Shown here piece by piece: positions 1 to 7,735 of a DNA stretch of 64,000 nt (its first letter is position 1; the number at the start of each line of letters is the position of its first letter). The notes beneath the pieces are model-generated. The model saw only the letters and a list, made by a program, of their open reading frames with translations. It searched no databases and was not told the origin of the DNA. The stretch comes from Limnohabitans sp. G3-2. GTDB taxonomy: Bacteria > Pseudomonadota > Gammaproteobacteria > Burkholderiales > Burkholderiaceae_C. The stretch covers positions 123,912-187,911 of the forward strand of contig NZ_NESG01000008.1 in the NCBI RefSeq assembly GCF_002778275.1. The letters run 5' to 3'. The translations under genes and the position numbers were made by a program.

Positions 1-155
1 AAGTCACGCCGATTCGCGAACTCGACCGCATTGCCCTGGGCAAAGACGACTACGTGGGCAGCCGCGGCCCCATCACCGAAAAAATCCAAAGCGCCTTCTT
101 TGACATCGTCAACGGCCGCAACCCCAAGTACGCCCATTGGCTGACCTTGGTTTAA
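1..155 (+). CDS. ilvE: Branched-chain amino acid aminotransferase, C-terminal end (partial)
   Basis: Only the last 50 residues are present, read in the frame that starts at base 3. They run from VTPIRELD through [17 protein letters not shown] to a TAA at 153-155. The GPIT..IQ..FFDIV ending is typical of class IV PLP-dependent branched-chain aminotransferases, which make the last step of valine, leucine and isoleucine synthesis in the cytoplasm. The next gene starts 12 bases downstream on the same strand and is probably co-transcribed. The body of the gene lies outside the window, so its completeness cannot be judged. Confidence 0.88.
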   Translation, partial: VTPIRELDRIALGKDDYVGSRGPITEKIQSAFFDIVNGRNPKYAHWLTLV

Positions 156-166
156 GGAACACCCCC

Positions 167-373
167 ATGAGCAACCCCACTGTTGAACTGCTGGCCACCG
201 ACCTGAACCCCCAAGGCGGTGTGTTTTGCCCCAGCCCCAAAGCCGATATGAAACTCTGGAACAGCCACCCCAAGGTCTATCTGGATGTGGCCAAAACCGG
301 CCAGGGCAAGTGCCCTTATTGCGGCACGCTTTACCAGTTGAAAGCGGGTGAAGTGGTGGGTCACCACCACTGA
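167..373 (+). CDS. Small zinc-finger protein (zf-CHCC type)
   Basis: This 68-residue protein has a Cys at FCPSP, a CPYCGTLY motif near residue 50 and a His-rich end. The arrangement resembles zf-CHCC domain proteins, which are related to the small NDUFS6-like zinc-binding subunit of complex I. Small proteins of this kind commonly follow ilvE in Burkholderiales. The ATG at 167 was chosen because it lies 8 bases after AAGGAA and just after the ilvE stop. A start further upstream would run into ilvE. The zinc-binding role is inferred from the Cys/His pattern, and the cellular role is not known from this sequence. Confidence 0.85.
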   Translation: MSNPTVELLATDLNPQGGVFCPSPKADMKLWNSHPKVYLDVAKTGQGKCPYCGTLYQLKAGEVVGHHH

Positions 374-389
374 AGCTGCCCAGCAGGCC

Positions 390-1733
390 TTAAGTTTCCT
401 TGGCGTGCACCCGCGAGGCCAAGGCCACCAACAACAGCACCGGCAAGCCCAACCAAGCCGTGGCCGTGAAGAAACTGGCGTAGCCGTGGGCGTCGACAAA
501 GTCGCCCGAAAACCCGGCAATGAACTTGGGCAACAAAAGCATCATGGAGCTGAGCAAGGCGTATTGCGTGGCCGAATAGCTGATGTTGGTGAGTGACGAC
601 AAATAAGCGATGAAGGCCGCCGAGGCGATGCCACTGGCCAGGTTGTCGGCCGAGATGACCCAAACCAGGGCCTGCACGTCATGCCCCACACCACTGAGCC
701 AGACAAACAGCATGTTGCTGGCCGCGCTCAAAGCCGCGCCCAACATGAGCACGCGCATGACCCCCCAGCGCGCCGACAAAACGCCACCGACAAAGGCACC
801 GACCAAGGTCATGATGACGCCATACACCTTGGTCACACTGGCCACTTCGGTTTTGGTGAAACCCATGTCCACATAAAACGGGTTGGCCATGATGCCCATG
901 ACCACGTCGCTGATGCGGTAAACGGCAATCAAGGCCAACAGCAGCACCGCCTGCCAGCGGTAACGGCGCCAAAAATCAGCAAAGGGTTCGACCACTGCCC
1001 CTTTGAGCCACTCGGCCAAGTTGCGCGCAGGCGCAAAGGGTGCGGGCACCGGCTCGGGTGAGGCCAGCACCACCCACATGCCCGGCAGCATGCTCAGGGC
1101 CATGACCAAATAAGCCGCTTGCCAGGCCGACTGCACATAGCCCGTGGCTTGCTCGCCTTGGGCCCAGGCCGCCACCCACAAAACACCCGCCCCAGCCCAA
1201 ATCATGGCCAGGCGATAACCCGTTTGGTAACTGGCCGCCAAAGCCGCTTGGGCATGGGCCTCGGCCGACTCGATGCGGTAAGCGTCCAAGGCAATGTCTT
1301 GCGTGGCGGAAGCGATGGCCACGGCCAAAGCACAAGCCACCAAGGGGCCGAGCAGTTGCGATGGATCGTTCAGTGCCATGCCCACCAAACCTCCAGCAAT
1401 GACGGTTTGCGACAACAGCAGCCAGCTGCGCCTGCGGCCCAAATGCCTCGTCAAGCCTGGAATCGGCAGGCGGTCGACCAAAGGAGCCCACATCCATTTG
1501 ACGCCATACGCCAACCCCACCCAGCTCAGGTAACCAATGGTGCTGCGGTCAATGCCGGCCTCACGCAGCCTGAAACTGAGTGTGCCCAGCACCAGCAGCA
1601 AGGGCAGTCCTGCAGCAAAACCCAATGCCAGCATGCGAAGACAGGCCGGTTGCAAATACAGTTGCAAGGCTTCGCGCCAAGTGCGCACAGCGCTTGGCAC
1701 GGGCAGATCAGAAGGTGGAAGGTGATGGGCCAT
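390..1733 (-). CDS. AmpG-like MFS transporter (muropeptide permease family)
   Basis: This 447-residue inner-membrane protein has about twelve hydrophobic segments. Its N-terminal region is typical of AmpG: YLQPACLRMLALGFAAGLP, then LSFRLREAGIDRSTIGYLSW and the loop KWMWAPLVDRLPIP. AmpG proteins import GlcNAc-anhydro-MurNAc peptides from the periplasm for cell-wall recycling and, in some bacteria, ampC induction. The start codon is divergent from the neighbouring metalloprotease gene, with 73 bases between the two starts. No ampD or ampR is visible nearby. The family is fairly certain, but the substrate is inferred. Confidence 0.85.
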   Translation of the reverse strand: MAHHLPPSDLPVPSAVRTWREALQLYLQPACLRMLALGFAAGLPLLLVLGTLSFRLREAGIDRSTIGYLSWVGLAYGVKWMWAPLVDRLPIPGLTRHLGRRRSWLLLSQTVIAGGLVGMALNDPSQLLGPLVACALAVAIASATQDIALDAYRIESAEAHAQAALAASYQTGYRLAMIWAGAGVLWVAAWAQGEQATGYVQSAWQAAYLVMALSMLPGMWVVLASPEPVPAPFAPARNLAEWLKGAVVEPFADFWRRYRWQAVLLLALIAVYRISDVVMGIMANPFYVDMGFTKTEVASVTKVYGVIMTLVGAFVGGVLSARWGVMRVLMLGAALSAASNMLFVWLSGVGHDVQALVWVISADNLASGIASAAFIAYLSSLTNISYSATQYALLSSMMLLLPKFIAGFSGDFVDAHGYASFFTATAWLGLPVLLLVALASRVHAKET

Positions 1734-1791
1734 GCCGCCATTATCGAATGAGGACCGAAACGCCCTTCAAACGGGGGGGCGCGCCCTTCGC

Positions 1792-1797
1792 TATCAT
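1792..1797 (+). promoter_or_regulatory. Candidate -10 box for the M48 protease gene
   Basis: TATCAT ends 9 bases before the ATG at 1807, which would put transcription start within a few bases of the start codon. No convincing -35 box is visible. The assignment rests on position and on similar arrangements at other genes in the window. Confidence 0.35.
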
Positions 1798-1806
1798 GGC
1801 GTCACC

Positions 1807-2673
1807 ATGTGCTTGATTTGTCACCTCAAAACCGCCTCTGTTGCCCCCGACTCGGGCGACACCCCCTCGCCACTTTGGCAAGCGCGCCGCGCTTTTTTGC
1901 TGGCTGCAGGTTCATCGGCGGCCACAGGCGTCTTGGCGCAGGTGGACGTGGGTGCCTCCTCCAGTTTGCGCAAACTGGTGCCTGCCGAAACACTGGAGAC
2001 CTCTGCACGCCAGCAGTACGCGCAGGTCTTGTCGGAAGCCCGTGCCAAAGGGGCCTTGGCGCCCGATGACCACCCGCAGTTGCAACGCTTACAGACCATT
2101 GCACAAAAACTTATTCCCCACGCGGCGCCTTGGAACCCCCGTTCGCGGGACTGGAAGTGGCAGGTCAACCTGATCGGCAGCAAGCAGATCAACGCTTGGT
2201 GCATGCCCGGCGGAAAAATTGCCTTCTACACGGGCATCTTGGATCAATTGAAACTGAACGACGACGAAGTCGCCATGATCATGGGGCACGAGATGGCGCA
2301 CGCCCTGCGCGAGCATGCCCGGGAGCGCTTGGCCAAGAGCCAAGCCACCAGCTTGGGTTTGTCGATTGCATCGCAACTGTTGGGCTTGGGATCGCTGGGC
2401 GATGTCGCGGCCAACTTGGGAACGCAACTGCTCACGCTGAAATACAGCCGAGATGACGAAACCGAATCGGACTTGGTGGGCTTGGAAATCGCTGCGCGTG
2501 GCGGCTACAAGCCCGAGGCGAGTGTGAGCCTGTGGCAAAAAATGCAAGCGGCCAGTGGCAATGGCAGTCCCTCCTTCTTGTCAACCCACCCCAGTGGTGC
2601 CAACCGCATTGAAGAGCTCCAAGCCAACCTGCCGAAGGTGCAACACCTCTACGACAAGGCCCGTCGGGGTTGA
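1807..2673 (+). CDS. M48 family metalloprotease, exported
   Basis: This 288-residue protein has the zinc-protease motif HEMAH (HExxH) followed by a downstream glutamate in DETESDLVGLE, the usual third zinc ligand of the M48 family. A twin-arginine-like stretch (ARRAFLLAAGSSAA) near residue 30 and the ALAQ-type ending suggest export to the periplasm. It resembles the BepA/YcaL/LoiP group, which acts in quality control of outer-membrane proteins. The start at MCLICHLK was chosen because the longer reading frame would extend into the divergent promoter region. A short cytosolic-looking N-terminus before the signal is common in Tat-type proteins. The specific substrate is unknown. Confidence 0.87.
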   Translation: MCLICHLKTASVAPDSGDTPSPLWQARRAFLLAAGSSAATGVLAQVDVGASSSLRKLVPAETLETSARQQYAQVLSEARAKGALAPDDHPQLQRLQTIAQKLIPHAAPWNPRSRDWKWQVNLIGSKQINAWCMPGGKIAFYTGILDQLKLNDDEVAMIMGHEMAHALREHARERLAKSQATSLGLSIASQLLGLGSLGDVAANLGTQLLTLKYSRDDETESDLVGLEIAARGGYKPEASVSLWQKMQAASGNGSPSFLSTHPSGANRIEELQANLPKVQHLYDKARRG

Positions 2674-2689
2674 GCCCGCACAGAACCCG

Positions 2690-3331
2690 TCACTTGTCGC
2701 GCACGTAGGGGTTGGTCTGCCGTTCACGTCCAAACGTGCTTTCTGGACCGTGACCAGGAATGAACACCGTGTCATGGCCCATGGGCCATAAACGCTGGGT
2801 GATGCTGGCGATCAAATCTTCGTGGTTGCCTTGCGGAAAGTCGGTGCGGCCAATGCTGCCAGCGAACAGCACATCCCCCACAAAGGCCCGCTTGATCTCA
2901 GGCGAATAAAACACCACATGGCCGGGTGTGTGCCCGGGGCAGTGGCGCACTTGCAAAGTGTGCGCACCCAGTGTCACGCTGTCCCCGTCGGCCAACCAGC
3001 GTGTGGTCTGGAAAACCCGTGCGGGTGGGAAGCCATAAGCGGCCGCCGCCTGAGGCAATCCATCGATCCAGAATTGGTCTGCCGGGTGCGGCCCAATGAT
3101 GGGCAAGCCGCCCATCTGTTCGGCCAGATCGGCCGTGCCGGATGCATGGTCCAGATGACCGTGGGTGATCCAAATTTGCTCCAGCTTCAAGTCGTGTTGC
3201 CGCAGCGCGTCCAAAATCTTGTCCAAGTCACCGCCGGGGTCCACCACGGCAGCCTGGCGGCTTTGGTCATCCCAAACCACAGAACAATTTTGCTGGAAGG
3301 GCGTGACGGGAATGGTTTGGTATTGGAGCAT
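2690..3331 (-). CDS. MBL-fold metallo-hydrolase (glyoxalase II-like, YcbL type)
   Basis: This 213-residue cytoplasmic protein carries the metallo-beta-lactamase signature THGHLDHA, a later CPGHTPGH, the bridging Asp in FVGDVLF and the terminal FIPGHGP. This is a complete set of binuclear metal ligands. Its length and motifs match the short YcbL-type glyoxalase II-like thioesterases, which lack the C-terminal substrate domain of true GloB. It ends 16 bases from the convergent M48 gene. The ATG at 3331 is supported by a perfect TATAAT only 6 bases upstream. That spacing leaves almost no leader, so the mRNA may be leaderless. Confidence 0.9.
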   Translation of the reverse strand: MLQYQTIPVTPFQQNCSVVWDDQSRQAAVVDPGGDLDKILDALRQHDLKLEQIWITHGHLDHASGTADLAEQMGGLPIIGPHPADQFWIDGLPQAAAAYGFPPARVFQTTRWLADGDSVTLGAHTLQVRHCPGHTPGHVVFYSPEIKRAFVGDVLFAGSIGRTDFPQGNHEDLIASITQRLWPMGHDTVFIPGHGPESTFGRERQTNPYVRDK

Positions 3332-3337
3332 GGGCAA

Positions 3338-3343
3338 ATTATA
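3338..3343 (-). promoter_or_regulatory. Perfect -10 box TATAAT before the MBL-fold gene
   Basis: TATAAT on the minus strand is separated from the ATG at 3331 by only TTTGCCC-like sequence (6 bases). Transcription would begin at or next to the start codon. The -35 position, 17-18 bases upstream, is a poor match. Confidence 0.55.
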
Positions 3344-3442
3344 GAAAGGGCGGTGCCATGGGTCTCCTTTCGACAAGGGGGTGTACAGTCCAAGCAGCCA
3401 GCGCCACGGGGTTGATGTTTTTGCGCTGCACAGAATGTTCTT

Positions 3443-4159
3443 TTGCACCCTTCCACTCTCGGCTACCTGACCAAGCAGGAAAGCATCTCGGTGTTGGGCG
3501 TGGATGACTTGCTCATCCGCTCCCTGCTCGACAACAACCAGTTCCATGACCCGCTGGACGAAGCCTTGAATTTGGGTATTTCATCGGCCACATGGCCCTT
3601 GTTTGGCTTGCTTTGGCCTTCGGGTCAGCGCATGGCCGAACGCATGGCCCGTCGGCCGGTCACGCATGAGCGGATTTTGGAAATTGGCTGCGGCTTGGGC
3701 TTGTCCAGCTTGATTGCACACCGACGCGGTGCCAACGTCACGGCCAGTGACTGTCACCCACTCACGCATGCTTTTTTAGATGAAAACACCCGATTGAACG
3801 GCTTGCCCCCCATGAACTACCGTCATGGTTTGTGGGGCACTGCAGCCGTGCGCGAGGACGGGTTGCCTGTCCTGACTTCGGCCCAAGACGAGGGCGTGAG
3901 CGGCCTGTTCGAGTTGATTGTGGGGAGCGATATTTTGTACGAGCGCGACGACGAAGGCACCCTGGCCCACTTCATTGACGCCCACGCTGCTGCGGCTTGC
4001 GAAATTTGGGTGGTGGACCCCAACCGTGGCAACCGCGCAGCCTTTCACAGGCACATGGGGCGTGTGGGCTTTCACATGACCGAGCAGGTGCTCGACCAAG
4101 TGGCTCACGGTGACCAGGCCGCTTACAAAGGCCGCATGCTCACCTACACCCGCGGCTAA
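3443..4159 (+). CDS. SAM-dependent methyltransferase, class I
   Basis: The 238-residue protein has the class I methyltransferase motif I ILEIGCGLGLSSL, an acidic motif after it (TASDCHP) and LFELIVGSDILYE as motif IV. It resembles the FAM86/METTL-like lysine methyltransferase group, although the target cannot be deduced. The frame is open from base 3416 and contains no ATG near the likely N-terminus. The TTG at 3443 is the best start, with GTG codons a little downstream as alternatives. The neighbours on each side are on the opposite strand, so it is probably transcribed alone. Confidence 0.75.
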   Translation: MHPSTLGYLTKQESISVLGVDDLLIRSLLDNNQFHDPLDEALNLGISSATWPLFGLLWPSGQRMAERMARRPVTHERILEIGCGLGLSSLIAHRRGANVTASDCHPLTHAFLDENTRLNGLPPMNYRHGLWGTAAVREDGLPVLTSAQDEGVSGLFELIVGSDILYERDDEGTLAHFIDAHAAAACEIWVVDPNRGNRAAFHRHMGRVGFHMTEQVLDQVAHGDQAAYKGRMLTYTRG

Positions 4160-4177
4160 GGGCAAACGGTCTTCGGG

Positions 4178-4981
4178 TCACAGCAAGCCCTCATACAGGA
4201 TGCTGACCGGTGCGTGGTCCGAGAACTTCTCGCCCTTGTAAATGTGCTCGGTGCGGGCCTTCTCGGCCACCGCGGGCGTGGCCAGGTGGTAGTCCAGCCG
4301 CCAACCTACGTTCTTGGCGTAGGCCTGGCCGCGGTTGCTCCACCAGGTGTAGCAATCGTCGGTCGCCTCAGGTTTCAAACGGCGGTAGACGTCCACCACA
4401 CCGCCTTCGGTGGTCAGCTGGGTCATCCAAGCACGCTCTTCGGGCAAGAAACCGCTGTTCTTGAGGTTGCCCTTCCAGTTTTTCAGGTCGGCCTGCTGGT
4501 GGGCGATGTTCACGTCACTGCACACGATGAAGTCGCGCTCGGCTTTCAGCGCCATCAGGTGGGGGTACATCTTGTCCAAGAAGCGGAACTTGGCCTGCTG
4601 CCGCTCGGGGCCTGAGGAGCCACTGGGGAAATACACGCTGATGATGGACAACTTGCGGGCAGGGGTGTCGAAGCGCGTTTCCACGTAACGGCCTTCGGCG
4701 TCGAATTCGCCACCATCAAAGCCGACCCGCACATCGCTGGGCTCGTGCCGCGTGTAGACGCCCACACCAGAGTAGCCCTTTTTTTCGGCAAAGTGAAAGT
4801 GGCCTTTCAAGCCCGCGAGTTCTTCAAACTTGCCGGCCACATCGGCCGCTTGGGCTTTGACCTCTTGCACACAAATACAATCGGGCTTCTCTTGCGCCAG
4901 CCAGGCTTCGACCCCTTTGGTCGTGGCTGAACGAATGCCGTTGAGGTTGAGGCTGGTGAGTTTGAACAAGGATTTCCCCAT
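4178..4981 (-). CDS. xth: Exodeoxyribonuclease III
   Basis: This 267-residue protein belongs to the exonuclease III/AP endonuclease family. It shows [12 protein letters not shown] at the start, CVQEVKA (metal-binding Glu), the central VYFPSG and SDVNIAH segments, and the terminal SDHAPV with the catalytic Asp-His pair. The family cleaves at abasic sites and degrades 3' ends during base excision repair. The ATG at 4981 gives the usual length and an N-terminus three residues longer than the typical [10 protein letters not shown] start. Its start codon overlaps that of pyrE on the other strand through a shared CATG. Confidence 0.93.
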   Translation of the reverse strand: MGKSLFKLTSLNLNGIRSATTKGVEAWLAQEKPDCICVQEVKAQAADVAGKFEELAGLKGHFHFAEKKGYSGVGVYTRHEPSDVRVGFDGGEFDAEGRYVETRFDTPARKLSIISVYFPSGSSGPERQQAKFRFLDKMYPHLMALKAERDFIVCSDVNIAHQQADLKNWKGNLKNSGFLPEERAWMTQLTTEGGVVDVYRRLKPEATDDCYTWWSNRGQAYAKNVGWRLDYHLATPAVAEKARTEHIYKGEKFSDHAPVSILYEGLL

Positions 4982-5684
4982 GGTGACAGGACAGGCAAGC
5001 AACGCCCCTATGCAGGCGCTCGCTCAGGAATTTGTGCAGTTTGCAGTCGACTCGGGTGTGCTGCGCTTTGGCGAATTCAAAACCAAAGCCGGGCGCATGA
5101 GCCCTTATTTCTTCAACGCGGGCCTGTTTGACGATGGCGCCAAACTCAGCCGACTGGCGCAATTCTATGCAAAAGCCCTGCTGGCCAGCGGCATCGAATT
5201 CGACATGATTTTCGGCCCGGCTTACAAAGGCATCCCTCTGGGCGCGGCCGTGGCCATCGAACTGGCCCGCTTGGGCAAAAACGTGCCCTTTGCTTACAAC
5301 CGCAAGGAGGCCAAGGACCACGGGGAAGGCGGCTCTCTGGTGGGCGCACCCCTCCAAGGGCGCGTGCTGATCGTGGACGATGTGATGAGCGCCGGTACCG
5401 CAGCGCGTGAATCGATTGCCCTCATTCAGGCCGCTGGGGCCACGGCCCATGCCATTGCCATTGCGCTGGACCGCCAGGAAATGGCGACCGAAAAACAAGC
5501 CGACGGCTCGGTCCGAGATGTGCCCCACAGCGCCGTTCAATATGTGCGCCAGACCTTGGGCATGGGCGTTTGCTGCATTGCAGAACTGTCGGACCTGTTG
5601 GCTTATTTGTCAGCCCAAAGCGGCAGCGAAGTGGGCTTGCACCTGCCCAAGGTGCAGGCATACCGAGACCGCTACGGGGTTTGA
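4980..5684 (+). CDS. pyrE: Orotate phosphoribosyltransferase
   Basis: This 234-residue protein converts orotate and PRPP to OMP in pyrimidine synthesis. The type I phosphoribosyltransferase PRPP loop is present as [13 protein letters not shown]. The flexible loop is [10 protein letters not shown], and [11 protein letters not shown] and the N-terminal [16 protein letters not shown] bind substrate. The ATG at 4980 gives the full length. An internal ATG at 5010 would also leave the conserved core intact. The gene is divergent from exonuclease III, and the two start codons overlap by two bases, so each gene's ribosome-binding site lies inside the other. Confidence 0.94.
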   Translation: MVTGQASNAPMQALAQEFVQFAVDSGVLRFGEFKTKAGRMSPYFFNAGLFDDGAKLSRLAQFYAKALLASGIEFDMIFGPAYKGIPLGAAVAIELARLGKNVPFAYNRKEAKDHGEGGSLVGAPLQGRVLIVDDVMSAGTAARESIALIQAAGATAHAIAIALDRQEMATEKQADGSVRDVPHSAVQYVRQTLGMGVCCIAELSDLLAYLSAQSGSEVGLHLPKVQAYRDRYGV

Positions 5685-5752
5685 GGTGGTGTGCCCAGCG
5701 GAGGGTTTCGTGCATCGGCCTGCCGCGGTGCGGCCAAGGCCCATGGGCTTGG

Positions 5753-5758
5753 TATCAT
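5753..5758 (+). promoter_or_regulatory. Candidate extended -10 box for the C40 peptidase gene
   Basis: TATCAT is preceded by TGG, an extended -10 arrangement. It would start transcription about 25 bases before the ATG at 5790. No good -35 box is visible. Confidence 0.35.
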
Positions 5759-5789
5759 GTTCCCCCCATGCACCCCCATTCAAACCGTG

Positions 5790-6347
5790 ATGTCTAAGGC
5801 TGTTGCTCTGGCCGCGAGCCTCCTGTTGACCGTCTCACTGTGCTTTGCAGCGCCTGAAGACGCACAGGCGCCCGTGGACAAACGCGCCCTCGATTCGGTC
5901 AATTTGCTGTTGTTGGGCGACCAAGTCAAGAACACGGTGGGTGAAAAAACCAACCAGATGCTGGGCAAAGCCATGACGCTGCTGGGCGTCCCCTACAAAC
6001 GTGGCGGTTCTTCTTCAGACACCGGGTTTGATTGCAGCGGTTTTGTTCGCCACATTTACGAGACCTCTGTGGGCAGATTGCTGCCGCGTCGCGCCGACGA
6101 GCAAGCCAAAACCACAGAAAAAATTGACCGCAGTGAACTCAACCCCGGCGACTTGGTCTTCTTCAACACCATGCGCCGCACTTTCAGCCATGTGGGCATC
6201 TACATTGGCGACGGCAAATTCATCCATGCACCCAGCGCAGGCAAAGCCGTGCGTGTGGACGATCTGCGCGCGGCCTATTGGACCAAGCGCTTCACCGGTG
6301 CACGGCGTGTCCAGGAGCCCTTGGCTTCCGACGCATCGGCCCCCTGA
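5790..6347 (+). CDS. C40 family (NlpC/P60) cell-wall peptidase
   Basis: This 185-residue exported protein has a signal peptide ending near LCFAAP. The NlpC/P60 catalytic Cys lies in DTGFDCSGFVRHIY, the His in FSHVGIYIGDGKFIHAP, and a conserved NPGDLVFFNT segment in between. Such enzymes cleave between D-Glu and the diamino acid of peptidoglycan stems. The start at 5790 directly precedes the signal peptide. An in-frame ATG at 5757 overlaps the putative -10 box and would place extra residues before it. It follows pyrE on the same strand after a 105-base gap and probably has its own promoter. Confidence 0.9.
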   Translation: MSKAVALAASLLLTVSLCFAAPEDAQAPVDKRALDSVNLLLLGDQVKNTVGEKTNQMLGKAMTLLGVPYKRGGSSSDTGFDCSGFVRHIYETSVGRLLPRRADEQAKTTEKIDRSELNPGDLVFFNTMRRTFSHVGIYIGDGKFIHAPSAGKAVRVDDLRAAYWTKRFTGARRVQEPLASDASAP

Positions 6348-6361
6348 TCTAAGGGTCTGAA

Positions 6362-6387
6362 CAAAAACGCCACCGCAAAGGGTGGCG
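6362..6387 (-). terminator. Rho-independent terminator of the tRNA-Arg gene
   Basis: On the minus strand CGCCACC and GGTGGCG form a stem around a CTTTG-like loop. They are followed by GTTTTTG, about 12 bases after the tRNA's CCA end. Confidence 0.75.
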
Positions 6388-6398
6388 AAGTGAGAAGT

Positions 6399-6474
6399 TG
6401 GTGCGGCTGGCGGGGATCGAACCCACGACCCTTGGCTTCGGAGGCCAATACTCTATCCACTGAGCTACAGCCGC
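6399..6474 (-). tRNA. tRNA-Arg (anticodon CCG)
   Basis: The 76-base minus-strand sequence folds as a full cloverleaf. The acceptor stem pairs GCGGCTG with CAGCCGC, the D-arm contains AGCTCAGTGGA, and the anticodon stem TTGGC/GCCAA encloses a CTCCGAA loop with anticodon CCG. The T-arm contains GGTTCGATCC. The CCA end is encoded at 6399-6401. It stands alone between a peptidase and a cytochrome gene, with its own promoter and terminator. It reads CGG arginine codons. Confidence 0.97.
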
Positions 6475-6491
6475 AATAGTTGGGTGCAAGC

Positions 6492-6500
6492 ATTATCACA
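6492..6500 (-). promoter_or_regulatory. Extended -10 promoter of tRNA-Arg
   Basis: On the minus strand TGTGATAAT combines the TG of an extended -10 with GATAAT. Transcription would start about 10 bases before the mature tRNA. The -35 region is weak, as expected for an extended -10 promoter. Confidence 0.5.
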
Positions 6501-6550
6501 TGGCTTGTCATTCGTCCTGTGACTTGAAAGCTCGGTGAAGGGCAGGCCGC

Positions 6551-6556
6551 TATAAT
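6551..6556 (+). promoter_or_regulatory. -10 box TATAAT of the cytochrome c5 gene
   Basis: A perfect TATAAT lies 58 bases before the cytochrome ATG. TTGAAA at 6524-6529 is a possible -35, but its 21-base spacing is too long. A weaker -35 at the normal distance may be used. Confidence 0.5.
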
Positions 6557-6614
6557 CTTGGGTTGATGACGGACCATCCGAAGGCCTTTCGGCCACGCCC
6601 TACAAGAGGATTTC

Positions 6615-7142
6615 ATGAGCGACAACAGCCACGATCACCACGAAGCACACACAGGCCCCGTGAAAACGCCCAAGCAAATGCTTTTACTCAGCCTTGCTTC
6701 TTTCATCATCCCTGTGTTCATCATCATTGGCTTGGTGTTTTATGTCACCTCGGCCAACAAGACCGCGCCCGGCGCGAGTGACAGTGAAAAGTCTGTGGCT
6801 CAGCGCATCCAAAAAATCGGCTCCATTGAAGTTCGCGATGCGAACCGCCCATTGAAGGCGGGTGAAGAGGTTTACAAAGCCCAGTGCGTGGCTTGTCACG
6901 CTGCAGGCGCTGCCGGTGCGCCTAAATTTGCAGATGCTGCCGCTTGGGGTTCTCGCATCAAGCAAGGCTTGGAGACCTTGGTGACTTCCGCACTCAAAGG
7001 CAAAGGCGCCATGGGCGCTCAGTCGGGTGGTGACTTCAACGACATCGAAATCGCACGCGCGGTGGTTTACATGGCAAACAATGCCGGTGCCAAATTTGAT
7101 GAACCTGCAGCGCCTGCTGCGGCCAGCGCAGAGAAAAAGTGA
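6615..7142 (+). CDS. Membrane-anchored cytochrome c5 family protein
   Basis: This 175-residue protein has a His-rich cytoplasmic tip, one transmembrane segment at about residues 22-44 and a periplasmic class I cytochrome c domain. The haem-binding motif CVACH is at residues 91-95. Candidate distal Met ligands lie in KGAMGAQSGG and VVYMANNAG. It has an Ala-rich tail after the fold. It is likely an electron carrier in respiration. The ATG at 6615 follows an AAGAGGA ribosome-binding site. The gene has its own promoter and a strong terminator, so it forms a single-gene unit. Confidence 0.9.
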   Translation: MSDNSHDHHEAHTGPVKTPKQMLLLSLASFIIPVFIIIGLVFYVTSANKTAPGASDSEKSVAQRIQKIGSIEVRDANRPLKAGEEVYKAQCVACHAAGAAGAPKFADAAAWGSRIKQGLETLVTSALKGKGAMGAQSGGDFNDIEIARAVVYMANNAGAKFDEPAAPAAASAEKK

Positions 7143-7163
7143 TCTTTCACTGACGCCTCCAAG

Positions 7164-7188
7164 AACCGACCTGAGGGTCGGTTTTTTT
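7164..7188 (+). terminator. Rho-independent terminator of the cytochrome c5 gene
   Basis: AACCGACC and GGTCGGTT form an 8-bp stem with a TGAG loop. It is followed by a run of T, 22 bases after the cytochrome stop codon. Confidence 0.9.
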
Positions 7189-7735
7189 ATGCCCGTTGTG
7201 CCTGGGCCAGGGCTTGCGGACTGATCACGTACCCGTATCGCTGGGGCAAATCCTGAGACTCGCAATCCATCAAGGTCCAGCGGCCTTGCTCCAAAGCGTT
7301 GGCCACGTGAGCGACGTCCATGGAGTGGACCAAGCCCAGGCCCAAGTCGGTGTCGAGATAGACCCGTCCCACTTCGTCCATCAGGCACGCCCGCACGCGC
7401 GTCACTTCTCCGGTCTGGGCCGTGGGCGTGCACGCGTCATCCAGGCGCCAGACATAGGGCGTCAGCGCCAACTCCACGTAGACCCTTTGCGGGCCATTTT
7501 GGAAGAACCATTGCCCCTTTTCATTCGAGGCGTAATTGCGATGGATGAACGCCAGCAATTTTTCATGCGTCAGCACCGAGCCTTTGGCGCCAGGAACTGC
7601 ACTTTGGAACAAACCCAAGCGCTGCACACGGTCATCTCGCATGTGCCAATGCCCCCGGCTGTCCAAGCCCAACCAGCCATAACAGTCAGGCACATCGGGC
7701 CACTTGGCCATGGCTTGTTTGACGATGTCATCCAT
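7187..7735 (-). CDS. Conserved protein of unknown function, Burkholderiales type
   Basis: This 182-residue soluble protein starts MDDIVKQAMAKWPDVPDCYG and contains QWFFQNGPQRVYVELALTP. The pattern is shared with a conserved Burkholderiales family carrying a DUF number in the 2944/2946 range. The exact number is recalled rather than checked. No signal peptide, membrane segment or catalytic motif is apparent. Its ATG shares one base with the stop codon of the upstream hydrolase (TGATG), so translation is probably coupled. The two proteins may therefore act together. The function is unknown. Confidence 0.75.
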   Translation of the reverse strand: MDDIVKQAMAKWPDVPDCYGWLGLDSRGHWHMRDDRVQRLGLFQSAVPGAKGSVLTHEKLLAFIHRNYASNEKGQWFFQNGPQRVYVELALTPYVWRLDDACTPTAQTGEVTRVRACLMDEVGRVYLDTDLGLGLVHSMDVAHVANALEQGRWTLMDCESQDLPQRYGYVISPQALAQAQRA

